Shown: positions 1 through 11,464, numbered from the stretch's first letter. The stretch: DNA of 64,000 nt from Terramyces sp. JEL0728 (GCA_027603945.1 JADIIU010000037.1:49253-113252); one strand, 5' to 3'. Notes: generated from the letters alone by a model not told the origin. Numbers and translations are program-made.

Positions 1-473
1 TACCGCCAGTCAGGATGGGCCAGCTACAAACCTGGGCAATGTTTGCACAAATCAAGAAATCTCAGTTTGTCAGGAAATTGTTGGATAGGGTTATAGTAGA
101 AATTGAGAAAACAGAGGCCGGCGCAAACAAAATTGGATATTATGATGTTCAAGAGATTGCAGGCAGCGGGATTATTACTGATTTTGTTAACAGAAAAGCA
201 TGTGATTATCTAGATACAGCTGTAGTAGGCGGTCTGTCCTGGAACAACCTGAAAATGTTTCCAAAAAGCGTTGTTCAGTGTAAATGGGGGCATGAAACTA
301 TATGCGTGCTTGGTAAAGAGTGGACTGGAATTGATTGCAGACACGATAACCCAACGTGTGTATTACAGCACCAATTCAGAGGCACATGGAAAAACGGGTA
401 TTCAGAAAAGGACTTGGCTTACAAAGGCTACTACGGTAAGCCAAAAAACCAGATTGGGAAGTTGTTTGATTGA
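1..473 (+). CDS. GT32 / OCH1-like glycosyltransferase, C-terminal part
   Basis: The reading frame is open from the window edge to a TGA at 471-473, so this is the 3' end of a gene that starts outside. The protein resembles the C-terminal half of the GT32 (OCH1-type alpha-1,6-mannosyltransferase) family: QTWAMFAQ near the start, GSGIITDFV where the family has GPGxxTD, and HQFRGTWK near the end matching the family's H-x-F-x-GSW/GTW. OCH1-type enzymes act in the Golgi and begin outer-chain mannosylation of N-glycans. The DXD metal-binding motif would lie upstream of the window and cannot be checked. The first ATG (15) is probably internal. The assignment rests on these short blocks only. The gene is convergent with MCM7, 118 bp away. 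Confidence 0.5.
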   Translation, partial: PPVRMGQLQTWAMFAQIKKSQFVRKLLDRVIVEIEKTEAGANKIGYYDVQEIAGSGIITDFVNRKACDYLDTAVVGGLSWNNLKMFPKSVVQCKWGHETICVLGKEWTGIDCRHDNPTCVLQHQFRGTWKNGYSEKDLAYKGYYGKPKNQIGKLFD

Positions 474-591
474 TTGCGTGCTCAAAGCTACTTCAGGCCA
501 ACCTTCATTTTGATTTATTAAAACTGATATCGTAACGGCGGTACGGCCTAGATGAATAAAAGCTGATGTAATTATGGGTTTTATTAGATAT

Positions 592-2933
592 CTAATCGTC
601 TTGAATACCCAACCATCTCAACATACTAGAATCTTGGCCACTAACCATCCATACATCGTCGTCAGTATAGGTTTCAATGCATTTCAGCAAATCAGACTCT
701 GTGTAACCTTTAGACAAGATACGTTCGCGAACATCCCCCAAGTTGATGGTTGGTTGTAATTGGCCATTTGAACGAGTGCACATTTCCTTGATACATTCAA
801 AGATCGCACTAGTCGCGTCCTTTTTGAAAATTGGTTTGTGGTTCAATGATGCTTTGGAAACTTGAAGTAATCGAAGAGCTTCATCTACATCTAGTTCGGT
901 AATTTCATTAGAGAATCTTAAACGAGTCTAATGTTAGATGTGTATTACCAATGCAGAAGCCAGACGAATGATGGACAATAATGTTCTAGCACACGTGTAT
1001 TGGAAATCTTGAGTTTCGTCGGCTCTTTTACGCAGATTTACATAAGAGTTAATAACATGGTCTGCAGTGGCTGGAAGTAATGTCGGCTGGAAAGTGCGGG
1101 CAACTGAAATGTAATGTCTGATGTTAATAAATGCTACTTGATCAAATTAGGCTCCAATACTGAAATATCTTCATTTACGGGGTGTTTCAGACAGCGGTGA
1201 ACAAAGGTGACGTGCTGTGCCAACTTCAAGTCAGACTCAATTGATGGTTTATCAAGCAACAAGAAAAGCAAATCAAATCGAGATAATAATGCAGCTGGGA
1301 GGTTGATGTTGTCTGTTGGTTTCATTCTTGGGTTGTAGCGGCCATAGCGAGGATTGGCAGCTGCCAAAATACAAGTACGAGCGTTCAACGTTGTAGTAAT
1401 GCCGGCTTTGCTGATACTGATTGTCTGCTGTTCCATAACTTCGTGTATGGCCGTACGGTCTGTTTCGTCCATCTTGTCAAATTCATCGATACAAGCTACT
1501 CCATTGTCAGCTAACACCAATGCACCACCTTCAAGAACCATTTCATCAGTAACTGGATCGCGTGTAACAGATGCCGTCAACCCAACACCGGATGAACCTC
1601 TGCCAGTGGTATATACTGCACGGGGTGCGATTTTGCAGATATGCTTGAGCAATTGGGATTTCGCAACCCCGGGATCGCCCATCAAACAAATATTCAAGTC
1701 ACCACGTACCTTCATTCCGTCAGCTGTTTCCTTGTTTGCTCCGCCAACCAGCATCAATAACAGAGCCTTTTTTACATCCTCATGGCCATAGATTTCTGGT
1801 GCGATAGAGTGGGCTAAGCGATCGTAAATTCCAGGCTGATTTGCGTTCGCGTGAATCTCTTCTCTGATACTTTCAGTCAAGGTCATGTCAGCATACTGAG
1901 TTTTCATTTGCAATACGTGGTGTGCTTCCAAGTATGTGTCGGTGATCAAACCGGCTCTAATGGCTTTGTATCCTGTGAATGGGATTGGAAGTATACACCC
2001 ACCAACGACTACAATTTCGCCAGGATTGACAGTTCTGGTTTGTTCCTGAGTGAGATATACCGTCATAGATCGGGGGATATGTCCCATTGGCACTTGATCA
2101 GTCAATTCTTGCAGCTTCATCTCTTGGAACTTTACAAATTTACAGCCTCTGGTTTGTAAATATAGTCTTCCTTTAGTGTTGTTTGTTTGGCATTGGGAAG
2201 AAGGGCAAACAGAAATTGGGGTCCAAGTTGCGTTTATAACCTAGATTAGATGATTACTACATCTTGGAATACTTCGTGACCACATGAATCGCAAGAGTAT
2301 GCAGACACGACACATAAAGGCTTCACATTACTGACTCTAGTCACCATTCCTTTGATTTTAACCATTTTCCCAACCATATCTCCCTTTACTTGGCGAACAG
2401 ACACCATTTTCATGGAGGTTCTAGGAACAAAAGTCAAGTTGCTAAATTAATAATAAATACTATTTGCGGACTAATTCTGGAGGGAAGGAAATAGCTCCGT
2501 TTCCATCTTCTTGATTTCTCTTTGTTCGTTGGTAAATTAAAACAGAAAGTGGATCTGAATCGTCAGTTGGCTGATATTAGCAATGATTACTTGATCTGTT
2601 TGATCTGGAAGCATAGAATCAACAACTTGGCAAAACAAGCTTGTGTATCTCTTTGTGTTTTGTTCAATATTTAATAATAGAGATTGATCAGTGATCTGCA
2701 ATTAAGAACGAGGTACCATTGCTAGTTGGTCGAGTTCAATTTCAATTTTGGATAATTTCTGCTGAGCAACTTCTGCCAACATGTCGCTGAAACTGATATA
2801 ATCTGTTGGTTTATAGTTGTCCAAGATATCCTTGATTTTCACTCAAGTCAGTCGTCACTGTACCTGATATTAGTCAAAGATAACCTTTTTCTTGTGCATA
2901 GTCAATCCCAATATTAATTGCTGGAGTAGACAT
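592..2933 (-). CDS. MCM7: DNA replication licensing factor MCM7
   Basis: Subunit of the MCM2-7 replicative helicase, which unwinds DNA at origins and forks in the nucleus. Exons on the minus strand: 2885-2933, 2717-2841, 2591-2695, 2461-2570, 2261-2441, 1138-2240, 949-1117, 592-927; the sum is 2178 nt, 725 aa, close to human MCM7. Visible: a zinc-finger segment (CDSCGHE, then CPSSQC), [10 protein letters not shown], Walker [21 protein letters not shown], Walker B CIDEFDKM, the arginine-finger block LSRFDLL, and a C-terminal winged-helix region. All introns are 19-21 nt except the first (2842-2884, 43 nt), which looks like two short introns end to end. The gene is divergent from MAD2 with 184 bp between the ATGs. 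MCM3 is present twice further right. Confidence 0.97.
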
Positions 2934-3117
2934 TAGATTTGCAAATCTTTTTCGAGCGAATTTAAAAGTTTGAACTTTCGGACATGCAATGAAATTGAGA
3001 CAGACGGGTATTTTGAGATGGTACGAATCTAATAGTGAGGAGCGATAGAGCTCAGTTCATTTTTTACATCATTCTAATCTGAGGTGACATTTACCTCGTA
3101 TTTTCTTTACAAAAAAG

Positions 3118-3729
3118 ATGAAAAATATCGCACTAGTTGGTGAAGCAGATATCGTCGTAGAGTTTTTTGAATACAGCATCAATTCAATCTTGTACCAGAG
3201 GGAGCTCTATTCGCCAGACTGTAAGCATGACTGACATTAGGTTTCAAGGTGGTTAAAAAGTACAACTTGTCGCTGTTCGTATCGCAGGATGAGGCTCTAT
3301 CCAAGTATCTGGCACAAATATTGGCTCAAGTGAAGGTATGGATATCAACTCGTCAAATATGGTCACTGGTTTTGGTTTTAATAGACAAGGAAACACTAGA
3401 AGTTCGGGAACGTTGGCAGTTTGAATTAAATATCACTAAAGAAAACAAGGAGAGAAAGGAAAAGGAAATTCATGCAGAAATCAGCGCAATTATCAGGCAA
3501 ATTACTGCCAGTGTTGGGTTTCTCCCAATCCTTCCTGAAAACATGACTTTTAGTGTACTAGCCTATACCGACAAGAATATTCAAGTACCATCAGAGTGGG
3601 TAATTGAAATTAATGCAGATTGACTCTGACGCAAAGCTTATTTCAGACCCAACGATTGTAAAATTGAGATCACTGAATACCAACGATTATAAAATCGATT
3701 CTATGGTATCTTACAAACTTCAGGAATAA
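3118..3729 (+). CDS. MAD2: Spindle assembly checkpoint protein MAD2 (HORMA domain)
   Basis: MAD2 binds CDC20 and MAD1 and holds back the anaphase-promoting complex until kinetochores are attached. Exons 3118-3220, 3241-3599 and 3619-3729 (introns 20 and 19 nt) give 190 aa, close to yeast (196) and human (205) MAD2. HORMA signatures: FFEYSINSILYQRELY near residue 20, ERWQFELN mid-protein, IRQITASVGFLP, the TDK and EW blocks, and the C-terminal safety-belt segment ending in SMVSYKL. The protein spans a single HORMA domain. The start is the first ATG before the conserved N-terminal helix and shares a short divergent promoter region with MCM7. Confidence 0.96.
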
Positions 3730-3750
3730 AATATTTGGTTCAATACGTTT

Positions 3751-3950
3751 TCAAGGCTCTAGCTCGACTGTAAGCTTCATCCCATTGGCATGAGACACTG
3801 CTGGAATAATCAGATGACTATTTCTTGTCCACACCTCCCCAGAAGTCTCTGGATTAATGACTCCTTTGCTGTAAAAGGAAAAAAATTGACATTTACAAGC
3901 GGCTGGTATGACTCAATGCAAGTATAAAAGAAAGAGAAAACCTATGAATT
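3751..3950 (-). other. Possible orphan C-terminal exon or gene remnant
   Basis: On the minus strand an open frame ends at a TGA (3751-3753) and reads protein-like (GVINPETSGEVWTRN, LIIPAVSHANGMKL). It has no ATG, and no convincing upstream exon was found before the plus-strand ORF at 3964. It could be the last exon of a gene I could not assemble, or a decayed fragment. No family recognised. Confidence 0.2.
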
Positions 3951-3963
3951 TTTACACTTTAGA

Positions 3964-4167
3964 ATGCCTTTCCTGAATATTAAAAACACTCATCCACAAG
4001 CCTCATCGGTGGATGAGTCGGTATTCCCCAACTTTTGTTTAAATGGCTGTGACTTGCAGTGCACTGGGTTGTACTGCGATGAATGCATAAAAAGAATCAA
4101 GGTGGTTAAAACTATTATCCCGAATATGGGATTCCAAAACCGCAGAATATGTAAAAAAAGGAAATAA
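3964..4167 (+). CDS. Small Cys-rich hypothetical protein
   Basis: A single-exon 67-aa ORF. Its centre carries the pattern C-x3-C-x3-C-x4-YC-x2-C (CLNGCDLQCTGLYCDEC), suggestive of a small zinc-binding or disulfide-bonded module, followed by a very basic C-terminus. There is no signal peptide or membrane segment. I do not recognise the family. The AT-rich leader and adjacent genes leave room for a promoter. It overlaps an antisense hydrophobic ORF which I judge to be a shadow. Confidence 0.35.
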   Translation: MPFLNIKNTHPQASSVDESVFPNFCLNGCDLQCTGLYCDECIKRIKVVKTIIPNMGFQNRRICKKRK

Positions 4168-4246
4168 ATTATTTGTATAAAGATTTGCATTTTGTTTTAC
4201 TTGGCATCTGGCGATTCATAACCAGAAACATTTCAATCTAGTTTAT

Positions 4247-4735
4247 TCAAGAATTTTGTCCGGAACAAGCATTGCCCATAACTGTGTCAAGGTCATAATT
4301 TTGACCAAGATGTTGATTAGTCCAATCAAGAATCAATTTTACTGCCTCTATTTGGGTCAAGCTTCCATCATTCATGCCTCTGTATGCCTGCTCTTCAACT
4401 TTATCTTTGGCAAGCGAATTGTCAGCAGTCAATGGTTCTGGCCACAAGTTGTAATCATCATCAGATCCGCCGATAGCTAATGGAATAAAGTGATCAAATT
4501 CATAATTGGACCAAGTAGATTTTGGCACGCCATAGTTGTTGGCAACTCTTGTTTTTTCAGCAGTGCCAACGTTTCTTTTACAATATGCGATTCCTTCTTT
4601 ATAACGAGCTTCTTGATAGTTGGCATCACTTGTGGTGCACAAGCAGCCTGGAGTATAACTTGGAATAATGTTGTAGCTAGATGCCTGGTTGAGAACTGCT
4701 GCTGCAAAGACACTGGAAACCAATAGTAATTTCAT
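4247..4735 (-). CDS. Secreted HNH-nuclease-like protein
   Basis: 162 aa, single exon, ATG at 4733-4735. Residues 1-20 form a clear signal peptide (MKLLLVSSVFAAAVLNQASS). The mature part has a Cys pair (CLC) near the N-terminus, and around residues 80-100 the block YEFDHFIPLAIGGSDDDYNL, followed by WPEP. This matches the HNH-type fold of bacterial proteins with (Y)E(I/F)DH-x-IPL-x-x-GG-x-x-x-x-x-NLWP and a downstream AKD-x-(V/L)E motif. I infer an exported protein with an HNH-like metal site; nuclease activity is not proven. It has no intron, unlike most neighbours, and the family I know is bacterial, so lateral transfer is possible. The right-hand neighbour is a 500-bp stretch without a gene. 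Confidence 0.75.
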   Translation of the reverse strand: MKLLLVSSVFAAAVLNQASSYNIIPSYTPGCLCTTSDANYQEARYKEGIAYCKRNVGTAEKTRVANNYGVPKSTWSNYEFDHFIPLAIGGSDDDYNLWPEPLTADNSLAKDKVEEQAYRGMNDGSLTQIEAVKLILDWTNQHLGQNYDLDTVMGNACSGQNS

Positions 4736-5239
4736 TTGTCGTTTTCCGGCTGCTCACGAGTTATTTATACTTCAGAACCACGTTTTACCGTCTGCATGCG
4801 GTCTCGTCAGTGTCTCAACGGCCATTCAACATACATCCGAACGAAAATATCCTATTGAATAGCGATTTATAATTGTTGCAAAGGGGGATTCATTGCCTGA
4901 ACAGCCTCGAAAATACCCAAAAGCCTACTCAATTCATTAAGTGTACTTTGGAAATCCGATGCCGAATAGGTTAAACACGTGTCTCGTGTCTATAGAGAAT
5001 GTTATGAATCGCTTCTCGTCCTATATGATCAATGATATCCTCTATAATTATCATGTACCCCAAAAGATATCCTTTGCAAAGAATCATTGGTGTTGAACCA
5101 CTGCGCTCCCATTAGGTGTACCAAAAGGTGTTGTGAATCCACTCTGATTATATCTAGACATTTTGGAAAGGCTGCGTCGGTATAAACCTACTTGTCCATT
5201 CCGCAGTGTGCGTTGCAAATGTGAACCAACTAAACTAGT
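4736..5239. other. Stretch without recognisable gene
   Basis: About 500 bases upstream of the HNH-like gene. No long ORF and no convincing exon pair on either strand. It presumably holds the promoter of the HNH-like gene. Confidence 0.5.
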
Positions 5240-5419
5240 ATGGCTCGGGCGAAACAAATAAAATACAGCAGTTTAAGTTTACGGCCGACATATCCAGATG
5301 AAAACCAAGTTTTTGTGCAGGAGGTTGATTACTGCAACTTTCGAGGATTGCCAGAATCTGTACTACCCAGCACTACTAAACTAGCACAGCACTGCTGCTG
5401 GAGCCAACCTAAAAAGTAA
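5240..5419 (+). CDS. Small ORF, 59 aa, doubtful
   Basis: ATG to TAA, 59 codons, containing FRGLPESVLPSTTKL and a CCW near the end. Composition is protein-like but nothing is recognised, and no flanking exons were found. It may be a chance ORF in the gap left of the duplicated block. Confidence 0.2.
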   Translation: MARAKQIKYSSLSLRPTYPDENQVFVQEVDYCNFRGLPESVLPSTTKLAQHCCWSQPKK

Positions 5420-5822
5420 ATGAACATGCGAGAAGCCTACCACACAGCCATTATCTTTGTTAGTGCACACACTATACCAGGAAGGTTGAATTGACAAGAA
5501 ATCAATTGCAAAATAATATGAAATAGACCATACGAGTCTGATTCATCCATGGAATTTTGGACAAAAATTGTTCTTTTATACAACTCGATTTAGTAATATC
5601 CTTATTAAGTCGCCATTTGTGAATCAAACCACCACAATCGTGTCACCATCTCTATTCCTTCACCGTCTTTAGTCACGTTTTCTTCAACTAAACGATTCCT
5701 TTAGGAAAAAAAACACGCTATCTGTTTCAGACACCAAGTGGCGAAGCAGTCAACAAAAGGAACAAAATAATGGCTATGTGAGCTCAATCCTATTAAAGTG
5801 AGGTCCCTGGAGTCACCTGCTT
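5420..5822. other. Stretch without confident gene; upstream region of the NDT80-like gene
   Basis: About 400 bases of unique sequence ending at the ATG of the first NDT80-like copy. This flank is absent from the second copy, so it probably carries the native promoter. On the minus strand there are short intron-like GT...AG pieces and small ORFs, but none joins into a recognisable protein. Confidence 0.4.
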
Positions 5823-6885
5823 ATGACATTTTTCAAGGAGCATCGGGCTACTGACTCGTCTCTTGTAGATGCAAACAACAATCCGTAATAGATATTAATA
5901 TAGTGTGGATCTCGATATCAAGGTATCGCCAAGAAAAGGAATATGGTTCAAGGATAACCAATGGTGCTGCAACAAGCGAAATCAGTTCCAACTAGCCGTA
6001 AACATTAATGCGAATTCCTCGCCGCTCTTCCAAGATGGCCATCCGATTCTGCTTTATAAAGTGGAAATCTCGTGTACCGACATCAATGGAATCAACAAGA
6101 TTGAAGTGCTTCAAAAATCCAATCATGGGCTTCAAAAAGTTGCTCCGTTTTACGTTACCGCGGAACAGAAAACACTGTTGCTTGCAGGCAGGCTCCAGTT
6201 TAGCAGAAGCACCGTATCCAAGAATCGGTACCTTCCTGTTGATGACTTTCGATTATATGTTTCCGTTTATTATATTGGTATGGGTGATGACGAACAGCAT
6301 ATCGTTACTCTATCCAGTGAAGAGTTGAGTGTGCTGCCGTATGGAGAGCCAAAGAAACGAATCCAGCCAACTCAAAGTCCAACTGAACAAAGTATCTCTT
6401 CAAAGTTTACAAACTACAGTATGTACCCAGCCATGCCAAACAAAGACAAACCAATTGTCAGTCATAGAAATGATCTCCCTCTTATTAATAGACCCAATTT
6501 TAATCCAAATCTCATACTCGATGGAACACCTTCGTCCCAGGTTATTGCATTTGCAGGTGTACCAACAAACTTTTCTCAGATTACTGTCAGCGATGCATCT
6601 CACAATCGAACGGCCAACAATGTCGTAAATGAACAGTTACAATATGGGATGGGCAGCATCAGCCCGCTTTCAACTACTACAGACTGCTCTCTTCCTTGTC
6701 CTAATACTGGGATTCAAGGGAATATGAGAGCTCGCTCAAACTCATTTGGTAATTTTGGTCATCCGTTTCCAGCTTCACTGTATCTTCCTATTAGCAATAA
6801 CCAAACCGAGCACAATGCTCAAATTTGTACTGAAACCAACCAGTTTACATTCCCGGATCCTTTTTCGGATATATTTTTCATTTAG
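5823..6885 (+). CDS. NDT80/PhoG-like DNA-binding transcription factor, copy 1
   Basis: Exons 5823-5884 and 5904-6885 (intron 19 nt) give 347 aa. Residues about 25-155 resemble the NDT80/PhoG/MYRF beta-sandwich DNA-binding domain: KGIWFKDNQWCCNKRNQFQL, LQFSRSTVSKNRY and DFRLYVSVYYIG follow that family's CxxKRNHFQ and LxFSxST pattern. Family members act in meiosis, nutrient response or development. The rest (about 155-347) is low in structure, rich in N, P, S and T, and ends in FPDPFSDIFFI, which could be an activation segment. The start ATG lies just left of the duplication boundary, so this copy keeps the native N-terminus and upstream region while copy 2 does not. Confidence 0.72.
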
Positions 6886-6948
6886 GTATCTCCACAGATC
6901 TGCAATTATAATAAAATGTGTACTTTAAGATATGCAAATTCAATTTAT

Positions 6949-7970
<1,022 letters not shown>

Positions 7971-8355
7971 GTTTTTGGATGAGCAACTTTTCAGTCTTTT
8001 TTCCATCTAACCACCACCTGTGGCTGTGCGCCAAAAAAGATATGGGATTCGGAAATGCAAAACAAAATACGACGACTTTAAAATGTCTGGATTGCGATTG
8101 CAAGATCCGCTGTCGTTGCGACTCCTCATCCGTGCGATTCAAGGAGGGAAAAGATTAAGGTGAGCGAAAAAGTTGATTTTGTGGGCACCGCAATTAATTT
8201 AAACAAATTTGGCAGTTTATCAAATGCCGACGAAATTAGCAGAAGATTGAAGCTGCCCGTTATCTGCGATTCATTTCGTCCTTTCAAGTTCTTGACACAA
8301 AGCTGCAATGCACCAAATCGTGCATCAATACGAGCCAATAACATTAGATAATATA
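7971..8355. other. Intergenic region upstream of THI4, copy 1
   Basis: 385 bases between the THI4 start and the NIP7 stop. A short plus-strand ORF (8160-8351) is frameshifted in copy 2 by indels, so I treat the stretch as non-coding and as the likely THI4 promoter and leader. Confidence 0.6.
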
Positions 8356-8957
8356 TTAAAACATTGTATCTTCGTCTCGCAAATATTCACCAATATCAGT
8401 TTGATGATATACGCAGATAGCAGTTGGATCCAATTTTCTACAATCCGCAGTAGATTTGGCAGTAACGCCAAACCCGACAGGAATATCATTCATAGTATAT
8501 ATAACCACACCTTGATGCTCAGGCGTATCTTCGGTAATTCTTCCCAAGTGTGCTTTCAACACATGATTGCCATACATGTACGACATTTCACCACTAGGTT
8601 TGATCCATACCTATATTAATTCAAAGTACTTTGTATTTGGCAAACTGTGAAAGGTAGTCTAGCGCCGTTACTCCAAGTCTGAATTTTCCGGTTTTTGAAA
8701 ACTTTCCAAAACATGTGCCTAGAGAAAGCAAGTCCTTTCTTTTAACTGCTGTTGCTTTTTTCATTACCGATTCGCTGACATAATAGACCTTGTCTTTTTG
8801 TACTCTTGGGTTATTGCAACGTACCTGAAGCAATATGGCTCATCTGCTCTGTCTATTAGGAGAGTAATATTTCTCCCGATATATTTCGCTAGCTTTTCGA
8901 AAAAGGTCTATTGTTAATTGGAGGTACTTTGGTTTCTTCTTCAGTGAGTGGTCTCAT
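8356..8957 (-). CDS. NIP7: 60S ribosome biogenesis factor NIP7, copy 1
   Basis: Nucleolar protein needed for 27S pre-rRNA processing and 60S assembly. Exons 8928-8957, 8825-8907, 8630-8804 and 8356-8610 (introns 20, 20, 19 nt) give 180 aa, identical in length to human NIP7. The N-terminus MRPLTEEET is characteristic; then [41 protein letters not shown] [14 protein letters not shown] and the C-terminal PUA-type segment [20 protein letters not shown] through [12 protein letters not shown]. The protein sequence is the same in both copies as far as read, although introns carry SNPs. Confidence 0.96.
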
Positions 8958-8994
8958 TAAAAAAAAAGAAAAAATCTTGTGGATTTAAAACTTT

Positions 8995-9963
8995 TTATTG
9001 ATAATTATATTGCTGCTGATTGGCCATTTGCTGCTGATTAGAAAGCTGTTGCTGTCTCAACTGCTCTTGAAAGTAAACATGGATCAGCGCATCCCTAGCA
9101 CTAATGCGCATTTGCGGCTGGTACTGCAACATCCGCAACATCAAGTCTAACCCAGCATGTCCAAGCATTGGGAACCTTGGATGCAAGTCCTGAGGTGGAG
9201 TAAATGGGAAATTCGGTTTCCATTCAGATAGCTGAGAAACACCTGGCCAGGTTTGTTCACTTGGTGTTCCCATTAGTTTGAAAATCTTTAATAGCTGGTC
9301 ATCGTTATTCTTTCCGGGGAATAATGGCTTTCCTGTTGCCATCTCAGCCATAATGCATCCAGTTGACCACAAATCAATCGAGGTGGAATAATTCCTTGAC
9401 CCTAATAATACATCTGGAGCTCTATACCACAAAGTCACGACTTCATTTGAAAAGGTGTTTACTGGTATTCCAAATGCCCTCGCAAGCCCAAAATCTGCCA
9501 ACTTCAGCTCCATGCGCGAGTTAATAAGCTAGAATTAGAAAACAAATACCAAATTTTGCGGTTTCAAATCCCTACAGTTAAGAATAAGTTACCTGTGCAA
9601 CACCCTGTTATCATGGCAGAAAGCTATTCCCCTTAATAGCTGGAACATGAAATTCTCAATTAGTGGAGGCGGCAAAGCACCACCTTGAGAATCCATGAAT
9701 TTCTTCAAATCCTGATCCATATACTCAAACACAAGGGTAAGAGTTTTTTCAGTGTGAATAACATCATGCAAAAATACAATATTCTGATGTTTCAATTCCT
9801 TCATTAGTGAAATTTCTCTGATTGCGGTTGAAGGAGCTCCTTCCTCCGGGTCTAGATGTATCTCTTTTAGTGCGACGAATTGATTAGTGATTCTGGACTG
9901 TCCTTTGAATACTGTTGCATATGTTCCTTCTCCGAGCTTCTCAAGTCTAAGGTAACGGTCCAT
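8995..9963 (-). CDS. PHO85-like cyclin-dependent kinase, copy 1
   Basis: Ser/Thr kinase that pairs with cyclins in phosphate signalling, cell cycle and metabolism. Exons 9593-9963, 9550-9571 (a 22-nt microexon) and 8995-9528, introns both 21 nt, give 308 aa (PHO85 is 305). Visible: the Gly loop [11 protein letters not shown], catalytic Lys in FVALKEIHL, the cyclin-binding helix [24 protein letters not shown] split across the microexon, [13 protein letters not shown], and [13 protein letters not shown]. The HTE/DLKKFMD region favours PHO85 over CDK1. The C-terminus is a Gln-rich tail (about residues 285-308). Protein identical in both copies, but intron 2 is one base shorter in copy 2. Confidence 0.95.
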
Positions 9964-10544
9964 TTCCGATTTGTGAAAAAGTAAAACAGAAGTTTCGAGG
10001 CTGTTTGCTGAAACTTACAGTAAAATGACTCAGCAAAGAAAAAGGATTAGGCGGGAATTTAACTGGTGCTTTAAGAGCATAGTTTGAATCTGGCATCACA
10101 GTCATCTCATTCGGTCCGTATCTGCTGTGCTATCATTAACAAATTAAGCAAAAGCGGATCGCATGATTATACTTTGTGAATCAACGAATGAGCTGGTGTC
10201 TGCAAATCCCCTGTTGTGTCCACACTGAAGCAGTCCAGAATTGTGGAACCTCTGATAGAGCAACGTCAACTTTGAATCGAATTGATACATAATTCTCACC
10301 TCTCATTCCAAGAGGACTGAGATAAGAGGCGATAGCTTTGGCTCAGTGCCAAATTTCTTTATCGCACTGCATAGCAAAATTTTGTACCACGGTGATAACA
10401 CACTATACCAAATAAACTCTGCATTTTGGATTTGATTTGCTTGATACCGGCTGCGTTTATTTACATCTCTAGGATAACGGCTGCGGGAGGTAGTAGTTTA
10501 ATAAAAGTCACGAGACGAACCCTATGACATTTTAACTTTCAAAA
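9964..10544. other. Divergent intergenic region, kinase / carrier, copy 1
   Basis: 581 bases between two divergent start codons. No ORF or exon supported. Copy 2 has small deletions here (for example about 9 bases near 10047), consistent with non-coding promoter sequence. Confidence 0.6.
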
Positions 10545-11464
10545 ATGCAAGTCGAAACAGAAAAGAGAATATTTACCTTTAAAAAAGTATATGAAGGATC
10601 AAAGCCTTTCATGTATGGCGGAATGGCTGGTATGGTGGCTACTACTGTTATCCAGCCTATTGACATGATCAAAGTATCTATTCAAGTTCATGGCAAAGGA
10701 GGTACAACCAACCCTCTAGTGGTCGCGCGTAACCTGATTGCACAAGATGGATTCCTTTCCTTGTACCGAGGTTTGTCTGCTGGTTTGCTGCGTCAGGCTA
10801 CCTATACTACCGCCAGAATGGGCATTTTCAGGACGGTTTCAAACAAACTGAAAGCAGAGGATGGTAGTTTAACATTTGCCAAACGTGCCATTGCAGGATT
10901 AGTTGCTGGAGGGCTGGGATCTATTATTGGTACTCCTTGTGATCTGGCTTTGATCAGGATGCAAGCTGACTCTTCGCTTCCTTTACAAGAGAGAAGAAAT
11001 TACAGGAATGTAATGGATGCACTTGTAAGAATTACCAAGGAAGAAGGGGTATTGGGATTGTGGTCTGGATGCATTCCAACTGTTGCGAGAGCAATGGCGC
11101 TCAATGTTGGTAAATGTTGTTAATATTAGGTATGCTAGCCACTTATGATCAATCAAAGGATCTTTTGGAAGCACAGTTTGGAAAGAATGGTGCTACCAGT
11201 TTTGCCTCGTCCGCAGTTGCTGGATTCTTTGCTTCCGCATTCTCATTACCGTTTGACTTTGTAAAAACCCGCATTCAAAAGATGAAGCCGGACATCAATG
11301 GTAAATTGCCTTATAACGGCTCAATTGACTGTGCGATCAAAGTAGCGCAAACTGAAGGGCCGATGGCCTTCTACAAAGGGTTCTGGACATTCTATGTGCG
11401 TATCGCTCCTCATGCAATGATTACATTGCTGGTTGCGGATAGGTTGAGATCATATTTTAAATAA
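10545..11464 (+). CDS. Mitochondrial 2-oxoglutarate/malate-type carrier, copy 1
   Basis: Inner-membrane carrier of the SLC25 family, most like the oxoglutarate/malate carrier, which exchanges dicarboxylates between matrix and cytosol. Exons 10545-11109 and 11130-11464 (intron 20 nt) give 299 aa, the usual length. Three repeats each carry the signature P-x-D/E-x-x-K/R or its relic: PIDMIKV, PCDLALIRMQ and PFDFVKTRIQ. GLSAGLLRQATYTTARMGIF and GCIPTVARAM are typical of the OGC subgroup. Six membrane helices are expected. Copy 2 differs by one residue noticed (Phe to Leu near residue 11). Substrate is inferred from subgroup similarity. Confidence 0.9.

Noticed and set aside
1354..1791. 145-codon plus-strand ORF opposite MCM7
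   Set aside because: Antisense shadow of the Walker A/B exon; no family resemblance.
592..2933. Frameshifted pseudogenes (each conserved gene appears split into out-of-frame ORFs)
   Set aside because: Removing 19-23-nt GT...AG segments restores full-length proteins in every case, so these are introns, not frameshifts.
3990..4190. 66-codon hydrophobic minus-strand ORF
   Set aside because: Antisense to the Cys-rich ORF; hydrophobicity follows from the AT-rich sequence and there is no supporting feature.
4247..4735. Bacterial contamination of the contig
   Set aside because: The HNH-like gene is flanked by intron-bearing eukaryotic genes on the same sequence with the same base composition.
7971..8006. 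Upstream ATG for THI4 in copy 1 (N-terminus MEKRLKSC)
   Set aside because: Copy 2 has a 2-nt insertion between this ATG and the conserved frame, so the start at 7970 is favoured.
7971..8355. TPP riboswitch upstream of THI4
   Set aside because: I looked for the CUGAGA core and its partner helices on the minus strand and did not recognise them.
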